Of a stretch of 64,000 bases of DNA, positions 26,776 to 40,200 are shown one piece after another. The notes below the pieces were generated by a model. It ran no database searches. It was not told where the DNA came from and saw nothing but the letters and a program-made list of their open reading frames with translations. The translations under genes were made by a program, and so were the position numbers. Every line of letters begins with the position of its first letter. Position 1 is the first letter of the stretch. The DNA comes from Steromphala cineraria (Eukaryota; Mollusca; Gastropoda; Trochida; Trochidae). Location: assembly GCA_916613615.1 (NCBI GenBank), contig OU744735.1:55258082-55322081 (forward strand), written 5' to 3'.

Positions 26776-26795
26776 TACATACATACATACATACA
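26776..26795. repeat. TACA microsatellite
   Basis: About five copies of TACA in a row (26776-26795). The matching place in unit 4 lacks it, so it expanded after duplication. Confidence 0.8.
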
Positions 26796-27539
26796 CTGAT
26801 ACATAACTTCTTATTTGAGTACATTTTATCTTGAAATAAAAGAGGAAGGCTACGTTTTGATGATATTTTGTTATGCTGTGATAATGGAAAGGTACTATTA
26901 TGAACATCTCGATCCAAAAATGTTTTCAGTGAGAATTCAAAAACACTTTTATTTAAATACTGAAGCCAAAATGTAACATTTGCTCTTTACCACCATGTGG
27001 CTGAAAAGTATGTCATCATCAAATTAAACAAGGTAGAATAATTAAATTAATTCATTTACCTAATTTTAATAAAATGAATATCAATGTGTGCATTTACTAA
27101 AGCAGGCATATATACAGAACCTAATCGTCATTATATTACCATTACAACAAACACATCAAATAATACAACTCTAAAATACATATGACTAGGAATCAATGTG
27201 TTAATACCTCCATAACAGGAATTATGAAGAAGCAACATCTTTGCCAAACATATTTAGATAGTCACTTCCCCTTATTCTGGATATTAACTCTTATGCCTTA
27301 TCTTTATATCATCACAAAAAAACCTTTGTGAATAAACGTTACTAAAAAGTATATCAACATATTTTTATTAGAACTACAAATAAAAGAGTAGCATGCTATA
27401 GAAGAGATATAAACCTGCACTATGTGCAAGTTCATTGGTTAGTAAAAACAACATCTAAATATATTTTACAAGAAAACGAAAGGTTATCCGCATGACATTT
27501 TCATAATTATCTACACAAAATGTTATTCTCTGAATGCTT

Positions 27540-28740
27540 ATATAAAACGAATGACAATCATTTCGGTTTTTATACTAAAAGGACAGGTTTTCCAAGCAAA
27601 CAAAGAAAGTACCATATTTCTAGAAAATCGATAACCCATTAAGGGTTTGTATAGATTGCAGGTCGCCACTGAAATCATCACATGCTGAGGGTATACAATG
27701 ACATTGATTTGGTTGCTGGCACCACATGACATTCGACAACTTAATGGTAGGTCATAAGAACCTTACATAGCACTTCAGTAATCAGGTCAGTTTGAACTGT
27801 TATGCATTTATACACGTGTCAAATAGTTTTATTGTGATCATGCACAGAGCAATTCTTGCAAAGATTCAGAACAATGAATAATAAATGTTTGACATTATAT
27901 TACATTCCAAAACCAGGTTCTACAATGTGCTAACCATTTCTCTTATCATTCAATAAATCATTTAAGTTCAAAATCTAGGTTTCACAATTGACAGGTTCAG
28001 ATGTAGACGCATGAAATATTATTTTACTTATCATAAAATAGCATACATAAATAAAAAGTTTACAAGATTTTGATCCAGCTTTCATCCAGCATTTTTTACT
28101 TTAAAACTAATATTAAGATAATTAACAAAGCAATTTTAAATTATCTTTCCTGTGAATTCAAGCTACTGTTTCAAGTTTCGTCAATAATAGTGCAACATTA
28201 TCCATCTAAACTCCCTAACAAATGAAGTTCACATAACATATTGTATAATGAAAATAATCTTTTTCTTCTCATAATCCTTTTTTGCGGTTTTAATAATAAT
28301 AAAACAGGGTTTCCAAGCAAACAAAGAAAGTACCATATTTCTGGAAAATCGATAACCCATTAAGGGTTTGTATATATTGCAGGTCGCCAGTGAAAACATC
28401 ACATGCTTAAAGCTGCTTGGAAAATGATTTGGTTGCTGCTGGTACCATATTACATTCGACAACTTAATGGTAGGTCATAAGAACCTAACATAGCACTTTG
28501 TAATCAGGTCAGTTTGAACTGTTATGCATTTGTACACGTGTCAAATAGTTTTATTGTGATCATGCACAGAGCAATTCTTGCCAAGATTCATTACAATGAA
28601 TGATAAATGTTTGACATGTTATTATATTCCAAAACTAGGTTCAATGTGCTAACCATTTCTTTTACAATTTCAATAAATCCTATAAGTTCAAAATCTAGGT
28701 TTCAAAATTGAAAGGATCAGATGTAGGCGCATGAAATATC
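27540..28740. repeat. Local tandem duplication of about 720 bp
   Basis: The CAAACAAAGAAAGTACC / CAGGTCGCC type-2 block occurs at about 27590 and again at about 28310, a period near 721 bp. Between them lies a block (27880-28280) that is almost identical to 46990-47390 in unit 4, where it follows a block resembling the second copy. This order fits an unequal exchange between units. Confidence 0.65.
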
Positions 28741-29990
28741 AAGGTGAAAGGTGAAATTTTGCCCAAGGGCGACATATGACAAATATTAACCTCGACTGCC
28801 CTCGTAGGTTATAAAATGACAAGTCAATGCAAACTTCCCAACCTACAAGTGGTAACTAAAACTAATTCCAAAGCATGTCACCAGCTTACCAACTTGAACG
28901 ATTTCTTTTCATGGCAGATGACGTGGTCCCAACTATACAACCAAACTGATGATCATCAATTTATTTTTATCAACATTAAACACGGATGTAAATTCGATAT
29001 TGCACTCACTATACAGGTCAAAAACATCTTTTGAAAATAAAGAAAAGGGTATAGTTTATCATTGATCAAATACTTGTATGCCAATACATCATTTTAACAT
29101 GTCGCTGAACAAAAATAAAATGTATGAAACAAAAACAAAACACATTTAGACTAATCGTTAAATCTAAGTTTGGAGATAAAGTTTTTTCCTCTTAACGGAA
29201 GTATTGACATTTTCTTAGTCCTGATCAATAACAATGAAGTATGAAAAATAGAGTTCCTATGAAAAATTGATTTCACTGTCCATTATATTGGTGCCTGTGA
29301 CAGAATAATTAATAAGAATGCCAAAACGTCAATAACATCATCTTTCATAATGAAAGCAGAAAAACGTTAACCAGTGTTATAAAATACTACAGAAATACAG
29401 AAAACTCAGAAATACTACACCAGTGATGTTTTGTTCAAAGAATGTAAATGCAAAAAGTAAAACATTATTTGAAGACCACAATCAAAAATTCCATTCCTCG
29501 AGAAACAAATATCTACTTGTGCAAAAGGCGAAGAAATTGGAGGGGCTTGTGTTCAGCTTGAACAAACTGAACCAAATGTTATTACATCCTCATTACATGC
29601 TCCAATTGTTTCTCAATCAGTATCTTTCTTAAACAAAAAGGAAAATATTTTTTGAAGTAATTACAAGTTTAATGGTCTTGATTCAAAACATAGTTCAGTG
29701 CCCCTCTTCGTGTTTTGCTGATGCTGATCAAAGCTCCTCAGTTCACACTGTCGGCGAAAGTGTAACTTCCTTGGGGCAAATATTATTTGCAGCCACTCAA
29801 TAAATTTTGATAAAGTCTTGCTTGGAATTATATTTGTTGCAAATATTAACAGAATCGGATTCGGGTTTGTAGGCTACATCTTACAGTTGGTTAGCCTTTA
29901 TTTTATTCAACAATTCAACAAGAATTTGCAAGAAGGCAGGTTTTTGCCACCTAAAAGCAAGAGTATAAGCACACGTTGCAATACGAAATA

Positions 29991-30868
29991 TACACAAAGA
30001 ACTTAATGAAGCACCCCCCTATTTTGTAAAATGAATGTGGGTGCTCTTGGACAATTTGGATTAATTCGATGTATTGACCACTCCAGATATAACAATTGTT
30101 TTTTTATTGACTATTCAATTAAACTAAAAATCGCTAATGTGCAAAAATAACGAAAATATGAGAAATACTGAAATTTGGCCAAATATAACTATTGTCATAG
30201 GGGGAAAACTACTCATTAAACTTTGGATGTTATGAATCAAAAATAACAATTTTGATCCCTAGTTGACATTCATACAGAAAAACCCTTTTTATCATGCATG
30301 ATAAGAGGCTAGCAAGACATTGAATTTTCAGTACTTTTTTCATAAAAAATTGATAAAGTGCCTATAATCTTAACATCTGTGAGTAAATTTGAGATTCCTT
30401 GAGTTGAAATTGTTGATCAAACACTTTTTCTTCCTTCAGATAAGCCATTATCTTTGACAGTGGCAAATTAATGTCTTTGTGCCATTTTCTTTAATTTCGA
30501 TTTTTGATAATTTTGAGATTTTGAAGGTTCATACTGGTTTAACGAATGACTTTTGCTATGAGGTTATTTACTGAAAAGTCATCAATTCATTTAAGAGAAT
30601 GATAATAATCACATTGCAGCCAAAAATATTGACTTTCATTTTCAATTTTAAGGTAACTTGGATTTTGACTAAAAAATACCCAGTTTTTGTAAAACCAAAT
30701 ATTCAGCGACAGTGAATCATAAACCATATGAAGTTTTTGTTTCCACAATGCTAGATGATCTTTCTATTTTAAAATCCTTATTGTTTGATTGTACATTTGT
30801 TTTGTTTATTATCAGCAGTGTTTTTCTGTTTGAAAAAGTGGGGGGTGCTAAATTAAGTTCTTTGTGTA
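29991..30868. mobile_element. Family B TIR element, unit 3 only
   Basis: An 878-bp element with the same terminal inverted repeats as the copy at 2554 (TACACAAAGAACTTAATGAA left, AAGTTCTTTGTGTA right) and TA duplications at 29989-29990 and 30869-30870. Unit 4 has the empty site near 49457 (AAGAAATAGTTCTC), and unit 2 is also empty near 17580. The insertion therefore postdates the split of these units. No transposase frame is present. Confidence 0.88.
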
Positions 30869-32432
30869 TAGTTCTCATTCATCATTATACAAATAATTTG
30901 TGATTTGTAAATGATTTGATGTGCGATTTCCTTTGACTTCTGGAAATATGAATATGTGAAAATAACTGTTAGGATGTTACAGGAAACGAATGTCTAAAAC
31001 AGAATGCCATTAGTACACTGCTGTTTTGTTGTGTATGTAACCAAAAAGTTAACTCAAACCAAAGGAACTCTAAAACAGGAGATGTGTTCATTAATCGGTT
31101 TTCATAATTCATAGTGTCAGATATTGTTATTTTCAAAAAACGGGAAGAAAGAGACATCAAGTTGTTAGTTACTGATTTACATTTTGAATCTTTTCTTTTT
31201 GTTTTCTTGATATTTTCATGATATCAAGCAAGTCCCTACAAATAAAAAAATATAAAAATCGTGTCATAAAGCCGATTTGGCTTGCTTCCGATGTTGATTT
31301 TCAGATCTATTGATTGTATGCCTTTGGCAGTTTGATAATCTTAAACAAAATGATAAAGTGTAATAGACTTTGTAGTATAGAAAACATACAACTTTTGTAA
31401 AAATCTAAGTCTGAATTTTCTTATTGTGCTACGTTTCCGTTTCTGTAGAAATACTTGCACAGTTATCCAGCGAAAGATATCAACCAACATTGCTGTAAAT
31501 TAAGGTTTTCTTTTAGTTTAAGAAGTGATTGTCAACTTGCTTTTTGTTGAAACGGTTATTAGAAAACCATCCAAACTGATTTGGAGAAATATAAGCTAAA
31601 GTAAGCCATTGTACAAGATATAACCAAATTACAAAACCCATGAATTGCCAATTGATTTATAAAGACTGACTGTGTTTGCTGATACTCCCTTTGGAGCTAA
31701 GTGTGTCTTCTCTGAAACTGCCATGTATTACTGTCCGATGTTCCTGTAAAACCATAAGCTCAGGGGAAACTTTTCTAACACGACAGTGTTTATTTATGGC
31801 ATCTGAGTTAGTTTGATTGATCAATTGATAATACAATAATGTAAAATAATTTGCCTTAAGGTTTAATGTTTCCACATTTTGTGTGTATAAGAACAATATT
31901 TTTTTAGTTACATAAAATAAGAAAACCCCATACTTGCTTTTTGTTGAAACGGTTCTTAGAAAAACATCCAAACTGATTTGGAGAAAAATAAGCTAAAGTA
32001 AGCTATTGTACAAGATATAACTCTACTACAAATACAATAACTTGCCAATTGATTTATAACGACTGACTGTGTTTGCTGATACTCCCTATGGAGCTTAGTG
32101 TGTGTTCTCTGAAACTCCCATGTATTACTGTCCGATGTTCCTGTAAAACCATAAACTCAGGGGATTACGGAAGTAAGCTTTTTTAACACAACATTGTTTA
32201 TTCAAGTCATCTGTGTCAGTTTGATCAATCAATTGATGATAATATGTGTGATGACGCTCCTCCATGTTGTATATACAGTCAATACACGTATTGCGCTTCT
32301 CTGTGCATGCGTGTTGATACACCAGGACTTGTGGTTATAGAACATACCAGGAGCAATCATATATCTTTATGTGTTATGAACGTGATAAATTGTGTCATTA
32401 TACCTATAAGTACCTATTGCTGCAGCATGTTC

Positions 32433-32749
32433 ATGTTTAAGGATAATAAGTTCACAAGTTGAGATGTTCTTCTCATCAACTTCATATTGAAACCGGATGG
32501 TACTGCAGTTCAGTTAGGGGTGATAAATTATGTAATATGCGTAATTTAGGTTATGTTAAAGATGAGTTTCATTTCCTCTTCGTCTGTCAATATATAATGA
32601 GCTCAGACAACAGCATATGTCTTGGAAGTAATATGCATTTCCATCTGGGCTCAAGTTTAATATTTTAATGTCAACCTCTAACTCTGCAATTTATCAATGT
32701 ACATCTATAAGGCTATGCGGTATAGAAATGAACATCTCCGAACTAAACA
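32433..32749 (+). pseudogene. LINE ORF2 C-terminal relic, unit 3
   Basis: This is the orthologous-position copy of the relic in units 2 and 4. It keeps the CSSHQLHIETG piece and VKDEFHFLFVCQ, then loses frame after a small deletion near 32590 and trails off before 32750. A one-base gap before the first piece is shared with unit 2 but not with unit 4. Confidence 0.7.
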
Positions 32750-33689
32750 TTGTTCACATATACATCTGTAAATGCGTCATGATGAGCAATTGTTTATTGT
32801 GTAGCCATGGGTCGATGGCCTACACTTTTTTGGTATTACATTATTGAATGGAAGTTCACACGGGTGACAATATAAAGACCCAAATTCCGTCTTGTGACCG
32901 AAAACAGGACAAATAACCTTGTCTGGCACGGTAAACTAAATATTGAAATACTTGTATTGGATAATTAAGTGTCTCGCTACTTACAATTTAATTACTTCAT
33001 TTGATATTGACATGACCCTGTTTCCAAAACATTAAAGGGAAATAAAATCATTTGAAAATAAAAATCATTGTCAATTAACGAGAGAACAAAAACAAATCAA
33101 CACTTGGTAAAATATTAATCTCGAAGGGTGTCATCAGTTGATTTATGATTAAACTATGACGTAACTCTGATATTACACACCAATATTCAGCTAACATAAA
33201 CAATGTGCAGATAGTGCACACTACTCATACGATATTATTATAATTCAGAAGTCAGTACTCTTTGATATAAGTTACTTGGAAAACATTCATGTATTCAGGT
33301 AAACATCTAATGCATACCAAAATTGTGCATTCAATCTGAAGACCAAACACTGTAAACAAAGGGAACAGGTTTGCATTGCTGTTTATAATAAAAAAAAACT
33401 ATGAGGTTTCAGAGAGCGTTCATAATCATATTTCTCAAACGTATATTTAAATGTTGCAGGCATTTTTTTCTTGTTCTTATCGCTTTTAAAAAATCGATTC
33501 CCGTTCTTTTCTTTTTTAAAAACCCGTATTGACGTTGGTTATCTAACCTTTTTTATCATTGATAACGTGTCAAATGTAAAGATTATTACATGTTCAAATA
33601 TACAACATACTTTATTACCTTTGACATTAACAGTCTTTGTTAATGCTTCAGGTGATACATTAAGTAAAAGTATTGAAAAGATGTGTGAT

Positions 33690-33873
33690 TTTGTGTGAAC
33701 ACCTTTAATTCATTTTATGTAAGAAAAAGGAATTGCATGGATAAACTTTACATTATAAATTTGAATTATTACTGCTCCATTTAGTTTAAATACATTGTCT
33801 TTCAATTAGAACCATTAATTTTCATTTTCCTGACATCACCTTATATTCCCCCTAAAAACGTGCTACTGCCCCT
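33690..33873 (-). mobile_element. Family A TIR element, 5' truncated
   Basis: Only the right part is present. From TTTGTGTGAACACC (about 33690) to CGTGCTACTGCCCCT it matches the reverse of the copy at 8033, and it is followed by TTAA (33874-33877). The left end is missing. It abuts sequence shared with unit 4 (about 52200) and sits exactly where units 3 and 4 stop resembling each other, so it may mark a rearrangement junction. Confidence 0.7.
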
Positions 33874-34038
33874 TTAAGAGTGAAAGTATATATTTATTTA
33901 CACAACAAGAGATTCCACGGAAATGGAACTAAAAGCCAAATATGTTTAAGTAAACAAGGTCTTTGGTTGCTTGGTTGTGTTTAAACGGGTCTACATTAAA
34001 CCACATTTTAGCCACATTGCTGTGTGTAGATACCATTC

Positions 34039-34081
34039 CCTGCACTTTAAACAGAGTATTTAAGAATGGCGAAAGTGCAGG
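34039..34081. repeat. Short hairpin
   Basis: CCTGCACTTT (34039-34048) and AAAGTGCAGG (34072-34081) are exact complements with a 23-base loop. No function is evident. Confidence 0.5.
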
Positions 34082-36622
34082 AAACAAATGTCTTTGTATT
34101 GAGTGTGGTAGTTATATATAATTACATAGTTATTTTCATGATAACATTTATATCTCTTAGCTGTGACGATAAATCCATGTTTAAGCCTACCAAATAAGAC
34201 TTATATTACCTGATATTAAATTATTGGCGCAGGTTGCATTTTTCCATCGATCTTATAATATTACTTGGATTAAATTACCATAAAAATAATTCAAAAAATA
34301 TATTTTTGTTGTTTGCTACTACATTGTAATGGCAGGATTCATATCAGAAATCTTTAAAAAACGAAATAAATCAAATAATGTAAAGATACACTTAAAACGG
34401 GAGAATGTTCACTTGCTATGTTTTGTTTCTTTTTTAACATCATCATTAATAATCAAATACCGATTTATAAGATACACAATATTTCATTTATATGAAATTG
34501 ACAACAACATTGGTAATGTTCTATTTGATTTGGTTGTAAGTTTACAATAGTCAACTTGCTTTTACAGAGAAGCTCAATTTGTATTTTACAAATACCTTTC
34601 TGAACGTATCTAAACACTTATAATGTTATTATCAAAACAAGTATTATCAGAAATATTTTGAATAATACCTGGTTGAAGATAAAGAGCAATGTCACTAGAA
34701 GTAAATTGATTTGAACTTTCTCTCGTGGATCAATATATTGATATATACAATCTTGGGTACAATATCAGCAAATGCGTCATACATCCAGCTCAGTGACTGA
34801 ACTGTGTTAACACAAAGAACGATATCAATGTCAATAACATATAGTGTTTTTGTATTTGCAACGCTGTCAAAGAGACATGCAAGGGAGATTACCTTCAAAT
34901 GAATTGGGCGTTGTTCCAGCAGTATGATAAATCATGCAGGGAGAAAAAAACATCATACAGGTATATGCTTTTCAAGATATTGTTTCACAATCTTAAATAT
35001 CAACATACAATTGGAAAAACTAAAAATCTTGAACTACAAAATAAGTTTTATTCATTTTCATTCTTATAAAATAACTAGTATTATGGCTAGACGAATTATA
35101 TATGTTTAGAGAAATTAGAGCTATGCTCTAAATGAATTATTAATGTCTAGAAAATCTCTAGACAATGATTATGAAAATATGAAAATGATTATCCTGGTAT
35201 ATTACAATTTAGATAGAACATTATGATCTATTGATTATTATGAGATTATGATCAATATGAGCTCATGATCAGTTTGAACTGTATCTTCCTTCTCATAGTA
35301 TCACATGACTTCTTTACAGAATATATATCAAATGGTTGGATCCCTTATTGTTATTTCGTCTGTCAATATTTTTGTACTAGCATATAAATAATATGGTTGC
35401 TGTTGTGATATTTGGTTGTTTTTGAACCATGAGAATCAAAATATTTCAAACTAAAGCCTCTTGCGAGAGTCTGGGATATACTGATACTAAGGCATGGTCG
35501 TCCTCAGAACAGTATATCATGGGCACAAATGCAATGCCATGTTTTTTACACATATCATAATATCAAATGAAACATTAAAAATGTATGTCCTAGCAAAGGC
35601 GGCTCATAAGGGTGGCGACACTTTGGGGTCAAAAAAGAGTTCACGATGTGATGGCACAAAGATTATCAGAATCATATCATACAATATATATAATTGGTTA
35701 AACTATATTATATCATTGCCGCAACCTTCGCAGAAACTTGAAATCAGGTTTATTCTTTCACTCATGCCTCAAGCCGCTTCTTTTTCTTCTTTTTGTGTTT
35801 TTGGTATTAAAATTTGTTCCTTTTGAAGAATGAAAGTAACAAAATAGGCAGTAATGTTTATGACTCTATGGGATATCTGATTATAGTTATTTGTAATTGT
35901 AATTCTCAAAGGTAACTGAGAAGTGTTTTACTAAAATGTATAACTACAAAATTTAACATGCATTTTTGCCAATTAACAGTAATAAACAGTAAATGTTAGT
36001 TTATCAATCAAGGGGTGGCATTTGCATTTATAAATTTCGGTATTTACAGTGTTTTCGAGCAATGTATTTTGAACAATTTCCATGGAAAGACAGATTGAAC
36101 ATTTTACAATATATTGAATAATGACACAATAAACAAAATGGTCAATGGTTCCATTACCAAGAGAGAGATTGGACCATCTATATGTTATCTAATGCAAATA
36201 TTCTGGCTCAACTGCACATCAATAAATTGCTCATTGATTTATAACGACTGACAATGTTTGTTGTAAAACCCCTGGGAGCTGACAGCGTGTTTGCTGACAA
36301 TTTAAGGTATTACTGTCTGATGTTCCTTGAATATGATACACTCAGAGGAATCTTGAAACAACTTTTTATAACAATGCAGTGTTTATCTCAGCAATCTATC
36401 TGAGTAAGTTGTATCGTTGATTATAAAGGTCAATGTTGTTTTTTATCTTGAAGGTTAGATTTTGAATATCAACAAAACTGTGGAAGAAATTAACAGTTCT
36501 GAGTCGTTAAAGCTGTACGATTGCTACAATTTCATCACAAATTGTAAAGTTAAATCTGTCAGACAAATATAATATTGAACTTCTTCGAGAGGCATTTTAG
36601 AAGTTGGAATGACAATAATGCA

Positions 36623-36703
36623 GAGGAATATATGGATGATACAATAATCTGTGCCGAAACGCTGCATACAATGAACAAAGAAGTTGTCATCCATATATTC
36701 CTC
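36623..36703. repeat. Hairpin element, copy 2
   Basis: The same stem as 7281-7361, with GAGGAATATATGGATGA on the left and TGTCATCCATATATTCCTC on the right, and nearly the same loop sequence (CAATAATCTGTGCCGAAAC). Confidence 0.6.
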
Positions 36704-37168
36704 AGTGTGTAAAGAGCTAATAGTTTTTAATTCAATTTGCATTAATAAATTTCGGTATTTACAGTGTTTCCAAGCAATGTATTTAGAACAATTTCCATTA
36801 AAAGTCAGATTAAATATTTGAATCAATTGAATAATGACACAATAAACAAAATGGTCAATGGTTCCATTTTCAAGAGAGAGATTGGACCATCTATATGTTA
36901 TCTAATGCAAATATTCTGGCTCAACTGCACATACAATACATTGCTCATTGATTTATAACTACTGACAATGTTTGTTGTAAAACCCCTGAGAGCTGACAGC
37001 GTGTTCCTTGACAATTTCAGGTATTACTGTCTGATGTTCCGTTAATATGATACACTCGGAGGAATCGCGAATCAAGTTTTTATAACAATGCAGTGTTTAT
37101 CTTGGCAATCCACCTGAGTAAGTTGTATAATTCAGTTGATTCAGAGGCATTTTAGAGGTTGGAATGAC

Positions 37169-37272
37169 AATAATGCAGAGGAATATATGGATGACACAAT
37201 AATCTGTGCCGAAACGTTGACACGCATACACTGAACAGAGAAGTTGTCATCCAATAATTCCTCTGCATTATT
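37169..37272. repeat. Hairpin element, copy 3 (longest stem)
   Basis: The left arm 37169-37196 and right arm 37245-37272 are complementary over 28 bases except for three mismatches in the middle. The outer part (AATAATGCAGAG) is present on both sides here, whereas copies 1 and 2 keep it only on the left. This copy therefore probably shows the full element, about 104 bp. Confidence 0.7.
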
Positions 37273-40200
37273 ATGATATTGAAGTTGATAAAGATTGTAG
37301 GTCATTATCAGAGATAGGTTATATTTAGGTGTGTAAAGAGCTAATAGTTTTTAAATCCATTGGAATATACTTTCAACATTGATTTAAGAATGAGAATACT
37401 TACATTTGGTCTTTCAAGACACAACCTACTCAAAGCGATAACTAAGTTGAATGTGTAAAGAACATGATTATAAATTCTATATATAGGCATATTAACATTC
37501 GTTGAAAGGTACCTTATGTATGTTAAGTGATTAGGTTAGGAACATGATAGTCTTAAAGTTGCTAACAAGATTTAATAGGAAAGGAAGGATGGCTTTTTTT
37601 TATTTTGTAAACAAAAACCTTACAACATTATACGAAAAAACTGTTTAAACTACCAGAGAGCGAGGAAAATGTTTAAACACACTAATCATCATTTCATAAA
37701 TAATCAGCTTCATTTTTAGACATAAATTAAGGGTCAACAGCATTATTTAATCTTAAATACTTGTTCATCTTTTATTTTGCTAGATCAAAACCTCTGAATT
37801 TGTTGTATCTCTAAAAGAACCAGGTTTAACACCAAGTAAAGTAAGTAAATCTGGAAATCAATACCTCATTAAGGCTTTGTATAGACTGCAGGTCGCCAGT
37901 GAAAACATCACATGCTGAGAGTTTATAATGACATTGATTTGGTTGCTGCTGGCACCACATGACATTTGTCATAAAAACTTTAACAGAGCACCGTATAATC
38001 AGGCCATTTTGAACAGAAAGACAGTGTCACATCTGTCATACGTTTTTATTCATTTTAAAGGAAATAAATAGGCGTGCAATAATGCGTGTATGAATATTTG
38101 ATTACAACGATTTAATGATAATAAACAAGCTCTGCAGTTTTGTAATATCCTTTCAAAACATACTGAAGGTAACATAAAGGAAGTCTGTTGTACTAAATCT
38201 CAAACATAAAAGCAAGTTTCCAAATACTTCTGCCATTATCTTATCAATTGAACATTAATCAGGGTTGTACCATTGAAGTCATTCAGGCCAGGGCATGTTT
38301 TCAAGTGAGAAATGATCAAAAAGGGGTTTAAGAAGGTAAAACAAATTATTATTCTAACATCAAAATAACTATGAAACAAAGAAAAATATATCATGATGTT
38401 TTGTTTAAAGGCTTACAGTGGTAGGTGCAGGATAAACTGGTACCAATGTTAAGGTGTGTTTTATAAACATTTTATCTTGAACTTAAAATCACACATCTAT
38501 TCCTTATTAAAACTGTGAAATGTAAACAAAGTTGGAGTTTTCTAATTAACTGACTATCGATTACAAGTATCTTCAAAACCAAATAACAGCATTAATAAAT
38601 GTTTTGGCTTTCTATGTATGAGTCACTCACGTGCAGAGTCACTGAGTTTTATTCTTTAACGGATTATGAAACTTATTTTACAATTAAACAGTTAACTAAC
38701 CATTTTTACAATAAAAGTAGTCCGTTTACAGATCAAAATCGTGATTTTAATTTACAGAAGTATTTGACAAACATCGCCAATTTCAATAAGACACACAGAT
38801 AGGTTGATCAAGGTATCTAATGATTTCTACCTACCATGGAAAAGTCCATAAAGTGCTCAAAAGTAAACACTATAGATTTTCTTAAATTTAAATCTTTTCT
38901 TAACAAATGTATATATTTTGAGAAGAATTTCACTAAAGAGATTTTGCTTGCAGTTCGAGTTATTATAGGCATCTTGCTGCCAATTGAAGCCGAAAAGGAC
39001 TGACGTCTCTACATTGGACGTCAACACTTTATAGGAAAACAACATAATCATTTCAAAACATTTTGAGGATGTGATTTAGCATCATTTAGTGTTATATAGG
39101 AAATGACCTGGGGCTTCTAATAAAAAGCAATATTTATCGAGTGCAATTTCACAGCTGATATACCCTACAGCAAGAATCAATATAATTTGGCATTTAGTCC
39201 TGCTAATCCTCAAGCAGTTTCCGTGTCTTATAAAAGCATGTTTTCTATAGCTATTATAAAGAAAATAAAGTCAGCTAAATGCATATTCCTGTTGTCAAAG
39301 GTTCAACCAATGACAAGTTCAACTTATTAGGTAATGGGATCCGCCTCATCGTCGGTGCAAGTAATCTTAAAATGTCAGATAAAGATTATAAGGACCTTGA
39401 TTTATACCGGTAAAAGTTAACCAACAAACATTGTAGCACAACCAATCCCATTCTGGTTGAATTCACATATTATTTGATTAAAAGGATTTTAGGTTTTGTT
39501 AGGGATAAGGTCCGAAGGCTTTAGTGGGAATATCATTGTACATGTATATATATATCATCTATGTTGTTAGTCGTGATCACATTCCACCTTTAAAAGGATA
39601 CTCTTTTAGTTTGAATGTCGGAATGGGTAATTACTGTTCCGAAAAAAGCAGTAGGTATAATCACCAAAATGATAAAGAACTTATCATTAACTTGAATTAT
39701 CATTAATATGTTTCCTTAAGCAATAGTTTGTCCCTTTGCTCCAAGGCTTTAAAATGTTTATCTGAAAATGTATATCCATGGAGTTCCAATAGAAAGCACA
39801 TACACATTGTTAATTAATTAGATACATCTATTAAGAAAATGTTTTCTTTACTTTGAATATCGAGAACATAGATACAAAATAAGGTGAACATTTTCAGATT
39901 TTCAGATGATCAATATTTGTTTATAAAGAATCTAAAAAAAATTAGGAAAAGGAAAAATATGCTTGAATCATGACGCATGAAATTTCATATCCTGTTTAAC
40001 CATCTTACCAGTTATCAATAGATGCTCCCTGCTTTGAAGCGACTGAGCAAACAAAGTCAGTCAGTGCAAATCAATGTCCAATGCTACTTGAGGCATAGAT
40101 ATTACATCTGTAGATGCAATAGTTCATATTATATTTGATATAATATTTCCAATCACTTCAAAATGTTGGACCTCAAAAACACAAATCTGCCAATGGCTTT

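Larger units (their letters stand above)
22941..37640. repeat. Tandem unit 3 (fullest copy)
   Basis: The unit runs from the TACCAGAGAGC landmark at about 22955 to the next at about 37651, 14.7 kb. All major segments are present and in order: CAGGTCGCC type 1 (23.8 kb), AATAATGCGTG (24.03), GGCATTTAGTCCTG (25.17), TGTCAGATAAAG (25.39), two CAGGTCGCC type-2 copies (27.6 and 28.3), the LINE relic (32.4), AACATATAGTG (34.8), GATGTGATGGCAC (35.6), two type-1 GTTTGTTGTAAAACCCC copies (36.2 and 36.96) and CTATATATAGGCAT (37.5). It can serve as the reference for the array. Private insertions are family B at 29991 and a truncated family A at 33690. No gene was identified. Confidence 0.8.
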
